A stretch of 64,000 nt of DNA from Guadua angustifolia (taxonomy: Eukaryota > Streptophyta > Magnoliopsida > Poales > Poaceae), in contig CM070520.1 of assembly GCA_036346375.1 (NCBI GenBank), positions 47,139,854 through 47,203,853 on the forward strand, read 5' to 3'. Made by a program: the position numbers and the translations under genes. This document shows positions 10,244 to 20,311 of this stretch, one piece after another; position 1 is the stretch's first letter; each line of letters opens with the position of its first letter. The notes beneath the pieces are model-generated. The model was not told where the DNA came from. It did no database searches and worked only from the letters and a program-made list of their open reading frames with translations.

Positions 10244-13200
10244 ATGGCGCTCCTGGCGCGCTTTGCCGCGGCAGCTTTGGTACTAGTGGCCATCTCGTCT
10301 GCAAACACGGCCGTCTCGGCCTTACCCAGCAACTCCTCCGACATGGCGACGCTGCTGGCGTTCAAGACCCAGGTTTCTGACCCGCTCGGCGTCCTGCGCA
10401 GCAACTGGACAGCCCAAGCCCCTCTGTGCAGCTGGGTTGGCGTGTCATGCGGCAGGCACCACCGCCGTCGGGAGTTGGTCACCGCCCTGGTGCTACCTGG
10501 CGTGCGGCTCGGCGGCAACCTCGCACCTCAGCTCGGTAACCTCTCCTTCCTCTCCCTCCTCAACCTCAGCAATACCGACCTCGCCGGTCCCATCCCCGCC
10601 GACCTCGGCCGGTTGCCCCGCCTTAGATCCATGGACCTTTCGGGGAATCGCCTGTCCGGCGCTATCCCTACCACCATCTACAACCTCACCGGGATCGAGA
10701 GCCTCGACTTGAGCCTCAACAACCTCACCGGAGGGATCCCGATCCCCCCAGGAGGCCCAGAGGCACCGGAGACGCTGCGCGGCCTCCGGCTCCTAAGCCT
10801 TCGGAACAACGACTTGGCAGGGCCCATACCGGAGCGGCTATTCAACAGCACGACGGAGCTAAGGTACCTGCACCTCGAGTACAACAGCCTCTCAGGAAGC
10901 ATCCCGGTGGCCATTAGCTTCTTGCCCAAGGTCACCGCCATTGTCATGGACGAGAACGGCTTGTCCGGTCCCCTGCCGCCAACCCTGCTCAATGTGTCCA
11001 CTCTCCAAACACTGAGCCTTGAAAAAAACAACCTCTCCGGAGTCATCCCATCCGCGGCCGGCAACGGGAGTAGAGCCATGCTACTGGAGAACCTGTGGCT
11101 ATCCTATAATCAATTCACCGGGACGATTCCTTCGGGGCTGGCCAATTGTTTGCACCTCACTAGTCTCACTCTATCTTATAACTACTTGGGTGGAACCGTA
11201 CCTGAATGGCTAGGGGCGCTGCAACGCCTCACCGTCATCGCCCTTGGCGTGAATCGCCTTGTTGGTAAGATACCAGCAGAGTTGGGCAACATCACGGGAC
11301 TTGTCTTGTTGGACATGTTTCAGTGCTTGCTGGAGGGGGAGATACCGCCGGAGCTAGGACGGTTAACGCGGCTTGACTGGCTAAACCTCGGGTTCAATCT
11401 CCTGAACGGCGAAATCCCATCGTCTCTCGGTAACATGTCAGCCATTACCCTTTTAGAAATGTCAAAAAACAACCTGACGGGGCAAGTACCCGCGACATTG
11501 GGGAACCTGAAAGATCTCTCTCGCTTTGGCATCATATGGAATTTCCTTGAAGGCAATCTCAACTTTCTTTGCCAATGTACCAACATGCAGAAGCTCCAGA
11601 TATGCATCAATTCCTTCACAGGGACCCTCCCGCAGTGCCTGGGAAACCTGACAGGGCTGCAAGTCTTCTTGGCGTGTGAGAATCAAATTACCGGCAGCGT
11701 GCCTCCCATGCTGTCAAATCTAAGCAACCTCTACATGTTAGATCTCCATAAGAACCAACTAACCGGGAGAATCCCGGTACCTATCACAAGTATGAAAAAT
11801 CTTCAGAAGCTTGACCTCTCTAGGAACAACCTGACTGGCAGCATACCAAGAGAAGTCGGCAGGTTCCGCAACATACAACAACTGAGCCTCGATGCTAATA
11901 ACTTGGTTGGTCCAATACCGGACAGCATCGGCAACCTGAGCTTGCAACTGCGAATTCTGACGCTGTCACGCAATGTGCTCTCGTCCAGCATACCACCAAG
12001 CTTATGGAGCAACAAGAACCTTCTGCAGCTCGACCTGTCTCGCAACTCCTTGATTGGCTCTCTGCCAGCTGAACTCGCGAACCTGAAAATGATAGTCAAA
12101 ATGAATCTTTCAGCCAACAGGTTGCATGGTAGCCTACCGGCTTCGATCGGGCAGCTCGAAATGCTTATGTATCTCAATCTTTCAAGCAACCTATTCCAAG
12201 GCACTATTCCAGACACATTTGGCAAGCTGATCAGCATCAACACCCTGGACCTCTCCTACAACTCCCTCTCTGGTGCCATCCCCATGTCCCTGGTCAATCT
12301 CACCGTCCTCACCAGCCTAAACCTCTCTTTCAACAGACTAGATGGGCAGATACCAGAGGGTGGTGTCTTCTCAAACATGAGCCTTCAATCACTAGTTGGA
12401 AACTCGGCGCTCTGCGGCCTTCCACGCTTGGGATTTCTGCCCTGCCGCCCAAACAAAGAGCATCCACACTCTCGCTCACCAAAATTATGGCGTCATTTCA
12501 AGTTCCTGCTCCCCTTAGTAGTAGTTCTTGGAATGGTCCTTTTCTTTTCCTTATACATGGTGGTTAAGAGAAGACGGGCCAAGAAACAACAGGCACCGAC
12601 CACCTCTGCCATGGAGCTGGCACTCAACCACCCATCGATCTCCTACCACGAGCTTCGTCGAGCTACCAACAACTTCAGTGATGGCAACCTTGTGGGGGCT
12701 GGGGGATTTGGCAAGGTCTACCGGGGCCGGCTAGCTGACGACTCGATCGTCGCGATTAAAGTCCTCAACATGCAGAGCCATACAGCCTCCAAGAGCTTCG
12801 ACGCCGAGTGCTGTGCACTGCGCATGGCTCGGCACCGGAACCTGCTGAGGATACTCAGCACTTGCTCCAATCTCGACTTCAAGGCACTTGTCCTCCCCTA
12901 CATGGCAAATGGGAGCCTGGAGAACTGGCTGTCGCCGTCGTTCAGATCGAGTGGTAGCAGCAGCGGCGGGTGTCGCTTTCGCTTGGGACCTGCCAAGAGA
13001 GTGGACATCATGCTAGATGTGGCGATGGCCATGTCGTACTTGCATCACGAACTCCCCGAGGTAGTCCTTCACTGTGATTTGAAGCCCAGCAATGTGCTGC
13101 TGGATCAAGATATGACCGCACATGTCGCAGATTTTGGCATTGCAAGGCTTCTGTTGGGCGACGACGACGCCGCCATATTCTCAGCAAGCATGCCAGGAAC

Positions 13201-13728
13201 AGTTGGGTATATGGCACCAGGTACCGCATCATCTAAGCTAGCTTAATTTGTTGCCTTTTTTTATTGCTATATTATCCTCCTAAATTAACTAACCATGCTG
13301 TACTATGTGGAGTATTTTTGTTATGCAGTCGTATCTAAATATATAAGTGATGTTATCGCGATGCATGAACAGAGTGCGGCATGGCGGGGAAAGCATCGCG
13401 GCAGAGTGATGTTTTCAGCTACGGCATCCTACTCTTACAAGTGTTCACAGGGAAGAATCCAATGGATCCCATGTTCGTCGGGGAGCTTAGCCTGCGTTCG
13501 TGGGTCAATCAAGCTTTTCCTTCCGGGCTCGCTCATGTCGTGGACAGCCACCTACTCGAACATGACGAGGATGACGATGTGGATGAATTCACTACTGGAA
13601 ATGGCAGCGGTGGCCTACGGTCGATAATGGAGCTGGGTTTGCTGTGCTCAAATCACTCGCCTGAAGAAAGGACGACCATGAAAGATGTGGTTGCCAGGCT
13701 GCAGAAAATCAAGGATGTTTACATGTGA
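10244..13728 (+). CDS. LRR-XII receptor-like kinase, copy 2, intact (exons 10244-13220 and 13373-13728)
   Basis: Predicted 1110-residue plasma-membrane receptor kinase of the LRR-XII (Xa21/EFR/FLS2-like) class, whose studied members perceive microbial ligands. Residues 1-26 are a signal peptide. An LRRNT_2 N-cap (DMATLLAFKTQVSDPLG, CSWVGVSC) leads into about 22-24 plant LRRs (LxxLxxLxLxxNxLxGxIP). The membrane helix is near 752-774 (FLLPLVVVLGMVLFFSLYMV), then a basic stop KRRRAKKQQ. The kinase has GAGGFGKVYRG, catalytic Lys839 in VAIKVL, non-RD HCDLKPSN (Asp945), DFGIARLL, and APE completed across the intron (CCA G|AG). The intron is 13221-13372 (152 bp, GT..AG), at the family's usual site. 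The first ATG fits the signal peptide. Compared with copy 3 it lacks SAL in one LRR (9 bp) and has Cys for Arg after FDAEC. The reading frame is intact, but the conserved TATA/leader is missing upstream. Confidence 0.93.
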
Positions 13729-14099
13729 CTGTCAGAAACCAGACATACATGGATCTCCTGCAGGTTAAGTAGTTATTTCTCTACGACCTCGATTAATTAG
13801 TGTCTGCATGTTCCATCGTGCAAATAATCCATGCAGTTAATTTAACGGTAAAGACGTCTGTTATTATGATGCTCATGACAGGCCAAAGATTAGTATTTTG
13901 GCGAGTTGCATGTTACATGCATAATGATATGTGAGCAATACCTTCCATCTATATAGGATTGATTGTTCGAGACGGTGTGTTCTCTTGTATTTGATTTTGA
14001 ACTGTGTGTTCCCCTCTATTTTGATTTTGTAACACACTAATTTTTCCTTTCATGTGGGTGTTGAGCAATTTTATTTGAAATTCCTGTGGGGCATAACTA
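13729..14099 (+). other. 3' flank of RLK copy 2
   Basis: This matches the 3' flank of copy 1 closely (tgactgtcagaaacc, gttcgagacggtgtg). It probably contains the 3' untranslated region. The aggtcccaattg stretch of other copies is shortened here. Confidence 0.45.
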
Positions 14100-14733
14100 T
14101 TTTGAGGTTAATCTCAAACTAACAAATTTAAAGTCATCTCCCTAGGATGCTATGTGGCATCTTCTCCATCTATCCCTCTTCCCTTTCCCTACTCATCCCC
14201 CCACTTCTTCTGTCTCTAACATAAAAATTTAATATTAACACACTTAAACTTTGAAAATTTTAAATAGGAAGTTTCAACCCAAAAAAATTCAACTCAAAAA
14301 AATTCAAATAAAAAAATTCAAATTAGAAAGTTTCAACTCGAAAAATTTTAAATCGAAAAGTTCCAAAACGAAAAGTTTTAAATAAAAAAATTTGAAATAA
14401 GAAAGTTTCAAGTCGGAAAGTTTCACTTGAAAATTTTCAAATCAAAAAGTTTCAACTCATAAAACTATCGATTCAAAAGATTTCGGTTTGAAAAGTTTTG
14501 ATTCAAAAAAACTTTTGACTTGAAAAGTTTGGATTTATAATTTAAGTCGAAAAATTTCAAATCGGAAAGTTTCAACTTAAAAAAAATTCAAAATAGAAAG
14601 TTTCACCTCGAAAAAATTCAAGTCGAAAAATTTCGACTCTGAAAATTGATGAACACACAACCTGAGGGCTGAAGCAAGAATGTTGTATGTGATAACCACT
14701 GCATTTCAAGTTTGGTTTTGCATTTAAGAGAAC

Positions 14734-14974
14734 TGTTGTGAAACGTAGTCGATTCCCCGCAATCAATCACAGAAATTGTCGTCACGATCACAAGAGCAAG
14801 AACACAGGAACACACAATGTAGGGGTGGAATACTCTCTCGCTTTATTGATTCATCCTTTTACAATAGAAAGCATCCGATATATATAGCAGTATGAGAGAG
14901 GGGTTCGGATTCGACCACACTATAAAGAGATAGAGTCTAAACTAAATACGGTTTAGAGTTCTTATCTCATAACA
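14734..14974 (-). mobile_element. Solo LTR of a copia element
   Basis: A 241-bp TG..CA sequence (tgttgtgaaacg .. tctcataaca) is flanked by a perfect 5-bp duplication agaac (14729-14733 and 14975-14979). It matches the LTR at 58087-58323 (tgttgtaaaacg .. tctcacaaca), sharing taggggtggaat, tctctcgctttattgatt and ttcggattcgaccaca. That LTR lies on the minus strand beside its pol remnant. No internal region remains here, as after LTR-LTR recombination. Confidence 0.85.
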
Positions 14975-14988
14975 AGAACAACTATTAG

Positions 14989-15771
14989 AGCATCTCCAGC
15001 AAAGCCCCTAAACCAGCCCCTAAACCTTAAAATAGGGAGTTTAGTAAAAAAAGATATCCAACAGGACCCCTAATCCAGCCCCTAAAATTAGGAGGCCCCT
15101 AAATTTGTCTCCTCAGCCGTGCAGTCTGTCCACGTGTCATGCTTTGTCCCAACCGCACGAAATGAGCGGAGCCAGGGACCATAAATTAATTTATCGGATT
15201 ATATACACACGCACATAACTGATGATATTCAAGGCCCTGCTTCATTTTAAGGGCAAAAAATCCTATAATAATTTTAAATTCTAGAAAATTCTCATATTAA
15301 TCAAAAAAGAAGGATTTTCACTATTTATTTTGGTGAGGCCGGATTATAACGGTGCAGATTAATCATATATAACAAATACAATTGTATTTCAATAATTGAA
15401 AGTAGAATTGTAAACTAAAGATATCAAAGAAAGGATCTTCACCACTTATTTTGGTAGGATTGATTATAACAGTCTTGATTAATCATATATAAATAGAGTT
15501 ATATAATAAATACAATTGTATTTCAATAATTGAAAAATAGAGTTGTATATCAAAACAATTATATTTTAATATCTAAATACATTGTTGCGTAGGTAATTTT
15601 GCTAGTTCTTTACGAATGGGGGATGAAAATTTGAGGTTACCCTCAAACTTATTCTTGTGAGGATAATCTCCGGCCACATGCCACGTGGAACAACACATGC
15701 CTCTCCCTCTCCTCTCTGAGGACAACCTCCTGCCACACGTCACGTGGAACAATACATGCATCTCTCCTCTC
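14989..15771. other. Unclassified insert(s) with MITE-like start
   Basis: It begins with tagagcatctccagcaaagccc and repeated cccctaaaccagcccctaaa words, typical of a common grass MITE class, but no matching inverted end is seen. 15240-15560 holds two similar AT-rich halves (ggattttcac..atttattttgg / ggatcttcac..cttattttgg). 15630-15770 has two copies of a cacgtggaacaa(c/t)acatgc phrase. No gene is visible. Confidence 0.4.
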
Positions 15772-16150
15772 CAGGGTTTTAAAAACTAGCAAAAACCTCT
15801 CGAAAACTGTAGTTTTTGGCCTTATTGCTTCGGTTTGAGATCTAAAACTGCTCGGTAAATCGGTCTAATTAAAAAAAAATTAAAAATTTTGAAAAAAATT
15901 TATGTGTTCGAAAACCGTTGAAAAACCGCGGTTTTCGTTGAAAACCGCTCAAAACCGTTTTTAAAGAACATTCAACTGGTCGGGTTGGTTTTTCGTGAAA
16001 AACTGTTGTTTTCGTTAAAAACCGAACGGTTTTTTATTTTTTTCAAATTTTTTTGATTTCTTAACTCTTCGGTTTTTAATGGTTTTCGAACGGTTTTTGC
16101 GGTTTTCAGAGTTTCGAACCAGTTTTTTAAATTCGGTTTTTGAAACCCTG
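15772..16150. mobile_element. hAT-type MITE
   Basis: A 379-bp insert starts CAGGGTTTTAAAAAC and ends GTTTTTGAAACCCTG. Its flanks are ctcctctc and cccctctc (7 of 8 bases equal), consistent with the 8-bp target duplication of hAT elements. The interior is rich in aaaaccg/cggtttt words in both orientations. Confidence 0.7.
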
Positions 16151-16732
16151 CCCCTCTCCTCTCATACCTCTTCCTCGTCGAGCCATTCGATCAAGCACAA
16201 AGCCTATCCATTGACTCTGGGAGCTCAAGTCTGCCGTCGCTGCCTGGGGCCAAGCACCACGGTCGCCGTCTAAGAGCCATGCACTCCTGTCGGGCCTGCT
16301 TGCCATCAAGCGCTGTCGCACCGCTGTTTTGCTTTGTTTCTTTTTTTTATTTGAAATTTTCAGTCTCAGTTTGAAATTTTCCAATTTGTAAGTTCTTGTG
16401 TCAAGTGAAAGTTTACAATTTAAAAGTTTTTCTGTGAATCAAAAGTTTTTTATTTGAAAGTTTTGGTGCGTATTGAAAACCCCAATTTGAAAGTTGTTCA
16501 ACGATTTGAAAAGTTTTATATTATAAGTTTTTCAGTTCTTGGATCCAACTTTCCCGATTCATTTCAAGGGGATCGGGAGGGGAAGGATCGAGCAGGGAGG
16601 CCTGTGTCCGTGCGAAGCTCACCTTGCGAAGGCACCGGCGGTTGGACGTGAATAACCAGCGAGCAACCCAGCCAGCGACACGTGTCGTGCAGCTAGCATC
16701 TGCACGGGGCGACATTGAAGGTAACCTCAAAC

Positions 16733-18210
16733 TATCGTTTTCGTTTAAGAATTTCCTGGGATTTGATCTGGACTCTAGCTAGCTAAGGCTTAAATATGTC
16801 TACGTTAACCAGATACATCCCTTTGGAAAAAGAAAAAAAAAAGAAGTATGCTACCCAATCATTACTAATTTGTTCAAAGACAACTAGGGTAAATGCCCGT
16901 ACAAACGTGTGGCTAGTTTTGAAATGTATTTGATGTGTAAGTCTAATGCCTATAATTAAAAATATACTTATATTTTTGTACAAATGTAACCGATGCGATA
17001 TATATACCTTATTAATATACATTGTTATAACCTAATCCTACCAAATGAGCAACATAGATATTTTAGTTAAGTTGTCTCTCGATTAATCAGAGAATTTCTA
17101 GAATTTTCTATTTTTCACAGACTAATGCGGAGATTTGTCCCCTATTTTGGCATTTTGTATTCTATTTCTAAAAATGCCATCTTGAAAACTAATTGCAAAA
17201 ATGCCCTTTTCTTAGATTGTTGATGCACTTAGTGAGGCTAGTTGATTTAGACTTTAATTGTCAAAACCGTTAGTGTTTTGCTTGCGCACTATTTATTGGT
17301 TTTAGAGAGCTTAAGTTAGTAGAGATTTTTAAAACCACATATTTACCCCTCCTCTACTTGGCCTACTAGATCTTACACCATGCCATGCCGTTCATACCAC
17401 AGGCTGGCCCAGAAAAGCTTTGATCTGATGCCCGCCTCTAACTCCACCACCCCACAAGAGGACTGTGGTTGCCGGTGTCAGGCTACAATGGGCATGCAGA
17501 TGGGCATCGTTGGATCATGAATGAGCAGACGATGCTGTCGGATGACTTCTTGCTTCGTAATGTATGCTATGGAACATTATTGAATTTTTTAGACTTTTTT
17601 ACTATCTCCTTAAAAATTACATTAAGCTGATACCAACAGATGTCAAAAACTTAAAAGGTAGAGGCACAAAGAGATATAGGAGTTTAAAGGATGAGACAAC
17701 TCTTAAAGACTAGTCGTTACTTCCTGCAAGACGGTTCCCGTCGTCACTACAACACAGCTGCATTGGATATTGTTGTACATTCAAAGCTTGCACCATTTTC
17801 TACTCTCATGCTACTCTTCGTACGCCGATGGAATCCTCGAAGCAAAGCTGGATAGGATTTCAGTCCAGTCGCTTTGCGCCTGAAGATTTAGCATCCCAGC
17901 CACCAATACCACTTGACAGAGGGGGCTGGAACCGAAATCTATGGGATGGAAAAGCGTCTGATGGCTCGTGTGCATTTTTGCTAGTCTTGTCTCAAAGTGT
18001 ATTTAAACAAAAGTGCAGAACGCACCAAAGACCGGTCAAGTCCTAGCGTGTGTGTGAGGTGAGCGGGATGTTTCTTTTGACGTGTCAGAATCGAATTCAG
18101 AAGTTAATTAATGCTATGCAGTGAGTAGAATCGTACTGCATTGAGAGGACTGGACTTGAGTGTTCCTTTTAGTTGATTGATGGGTCACAGACGTACAGAG
18201 ATAAAAATGT
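16733..18210. other. Intergenic spacer between copies 2 and 3
   Basis: 16733-17212 and 18060-18210 match the copy 1-2 spacer. 17213-18060 is unique and holds only short frames. A fragment at 17965-18013 (tttttgctagtcttgtc..aaagtgtatttaaac) recurs at 40556-40603, so the spacer upstream of copy 4 derives from the same unit. Confidence 0.5.
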
Positions 18211-18218
18211 CCCGTGCC

Positions 18219-18970
18219 TAGAGATGAAAATGGATCGGATACAGTCGGATATTGCTGTTTTCGTATCCTAACCTATATTTTTTTTCCGGATTCGGAATCG
18301 GATACGGTAAGGTCGAATACGGATACGGATACGGATATTTCGGAGTTTCGGATACGGTACTGTTGGAACTGATATATATCGGATTCGGATCGGAAACGGA
18401 TAATATAGGCGGATAGTACGCGCATATAAAAAGGAATATACATGGAACCATATAGACATCATGTTGAACAAATAAGTTGAACAAATCAATTTAGGTAAAA
18501 GCATTATATCATCACTCTATTTGTTGATAGATTTGTTGAAGTTCACGCTTAAAGACAAAGTAGTATTTCTTGTGCCAGTATCAAACAACTACTCCCTCTA
18601 TCTAATACTGAACCAAATTAATGAAATTAACCCGTACCGTTTACCGTTAACGGATATTCGGTCGGATATTTACCGTTTACGGATATCTGGTCGGATATTT
18701 TCCGGATATCTGGTCGGATATTTACCGGATTACCGTTTACGGATATCCGGTCGGATATTTATCGGATATCCGGTCGGATATTTACCGGATACCGTTTACC
18801 GGCAAAATATGGTCGGATTTCAGGTATCCCGTATCCGTTATCGTATCTGGTAACAACTATCCAGATCAGATTATCGATCCCACGGATCACGGATTTTTCT
18901 TTCCGAATACGGTATCGACCGGATTCAGTACCGGTTCGGTCAGGATTAACCCGTACCATTCTCACCCCTA
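18219..18970. mobile_element. Non-autonomous hAT element
   Basis: A 752-bp insert has inverted ends TAGAGATGAAAATGG and, reverse-complemented, TAGGGGTGAGAATGG, resembling the Ac/Ds terminus. Its 8-bp flanks are cccgtgcc and ccagtgcc (7 of 8). The paralogous spacer near 8993-9005 (tgtccactgccgtcctc) shows the site without the element. It contains no transposase; the frames in it are translations of cggatacgg-type repeats. Confidence 0.85.
18650..18795. repeat. Subterminal tandem repeats of the hAT element
   Basis: The word ggatatc(c/t)ggtcggatatt recurs five to six times with ttaccg(t/g) spacers, close to the right end of the 18219-18970 element. Clustered short repeats near the ends are the usual transposase-binding sites in hAT elements. 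That role is inferred from the family. Confidence 0.7.
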
Positions 18971-19025
18971 CCAGTGCCGTCCTCATCAACGCATCGAGCA
19001 TCGTGGACTCGACACTTGAGACTTA

Positions 19026-19256
19026 GGCCCTGTTTGGGAGAGCTCCAGATCCCAGCTCCAGCTCAGATCTGAAACTTATAGGCTAAAATAAAGTGAATTA
19101 AGTTTATATTTTTAGTCTAAAATGTAAACAAGATGATCTACCTAAACACTCTTAATGTACCCACAGTTCCAGCTCCACAAATTTCTGGAGCTAGAAATAC
19201 CCTACTCCACCAACTCCACAGATTTTGGTGGAGCTAGAGCTGTCCCAAACACCCCC
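19026..19256. mobile_element. Tourist-like MITE
   Basis: A 231-bp insert begins GGCCCTGTTTGGGAG and ends GTCCCAAACACCCCC. It is flanked by TTA on both sides (19023-19025 and 19257-19259). The paralogous spacer near 9040 (gagacttagacaatgag) is the empty site. Confidence 0.85.
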
Positions 19257-19299
19257 TTAGATAATGAGCTCGTACCAACTAGAAACAGGTGGTCCGTGG

Positions 19300-19958
19300 T
19301 CGTTTGTTCTTTGAATTTTTTTAGTATCCCTCTGTACTAATTTTAATATAAATTTTAGTATCTTTTATAGATGATAAAAGTCTTTAACATACATATGTAC
19401 ACAGTCTTTTCTAACTACACTAAAAAAACCTTAGTAGATACACTTTACTGTAGACTTTTTTTATTTGTCTCTATGAATTGACATAACATATTTAAAGATA
19501 TTTTTATGATATTTTAGAAGATGTCTTAAATATAAAGACATTATTTTGATATATTTTGGATAAACAACATAGAATGTGAACCGTAGAGACATTTATGAAT
19601 TGTCAAAACAGAAATCATATGGATATTATTTTACATGCTTCTTAAATCGACGTTATACGCGAAGATGTTATTTGAGGCATTTTTTATTCACTAGAGACAT
19701 TCTCTAAGATGTTTAAGATATGTTGTGTACTACTCTCAAAGAATTACAATGCGAGGGTAAGCAATTTGTAATGTAAGCATGAGATGGTTAGTGGGGTTAC
19801 TTGTTTATCTACAAGGGTGCAAGAGACACGTTACAGTCTCTTTACAAGTTTCCCTAGGTCTCTCTTAGATGCGCCATTGTGATATTTTTAAAATGCTTCA
19901 GTGGTAATGATATTGTACGTAGAAATTAATAACATTGCGGCGTTTTAAAAGATGTCTA
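19300..19958 (+). promoter_or_regulatory. Conserved upstream module of RLK copy 3
   Basis: This is the same block as at 1379-1987 and 9105-9745, ending gcggcgttttaaaagatgtc. It is separated from the TATA box only by the MITE at 19968-20225. Confidence 0.55.
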
Positions 19959-19967
19959 TAAAATTAT

Positions 19968-20225
19968 CGGAATGACTTGTACTCGGACGTCCGAAATTTT
20001 TGAACGCACTGCAATATTTTTTTTCTTCACGTGCAATATTTTGTTACAACGTGCGCAACATTTTCCTTCGACAAAAGTAAAATTCGCTACGATAAACGGA
20101 TGTTGCAAGCGTTAAAAAAAATGTTTCACGCGTTGACAGAAAATGTTGCAAATGTAGAAAAAAATGTTGTAAGAGACGTCCGATGGGATGAACAGAAATC
20201 GAACGTCCGAGCGCTAGTTTCGCTC
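19968..20225. mobile_element. MITE between upstream module and TATA box of RLK copy 3
   Basis: A 258-bp insert is flanked by a perfect 9-bp duplication taaaattat (19959-19967 and 20226-20234). Inverted ctcggacgtccga-type ends sit a few bases inside. The equivalent site upstream of copy 1 (near 2578-2590) is uninterrupted. A 9-bp duplication suggests a Mutator-type MITE. The right-hand copy of the duplication is part of the TATA region. Confidence 0.8.
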
Positions 20226-20231
20226 TAAAAT

Positions 20232-20241
20232 TATATATATA
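20232..20241 (+). promoter_or_regulatory. TATA box of RLK copy 3
   Basis: TATATATATAG followed by gacatgaaagcatgcctg lies about 70-80 bp before the ATG at 20312, as in copies 1 and 5. It directly abuts a MITE. Confidence 0.6.
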
Positions 20242-20311
20242 GACATGAAAGCATGCCTGTACGAGAAAAAACGGCTGTAGTGCTAGCGGCCACTGCGCAC
20301 GCACCGTAGCT

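Larger units (their letters stand above)
14100..16732. mobile_element. TIR element following RLK copy 2, enlarged by nested insertions
   Basis: The ends ttttgaggttaatctc (after TA) and ggtaacctcaaac (before TA) match the element at 6461-7797. The aaagtttca array lies at 14230-14640 and its inverse at 16330-16530. The interior has gained a solo LTR (14734-14974), a segment starting with a typical MITE phrase (14989 onward) and a hAT-type MITE (15772-16150). It carries no transposase frame. Confidence 0.55.

Noticed and set aside
18268..18504. Frame with RIRIRIRIRP-type repeats
   Set aside because: Translation of cggatacgg repeats inside a non-autonomous hAT element.
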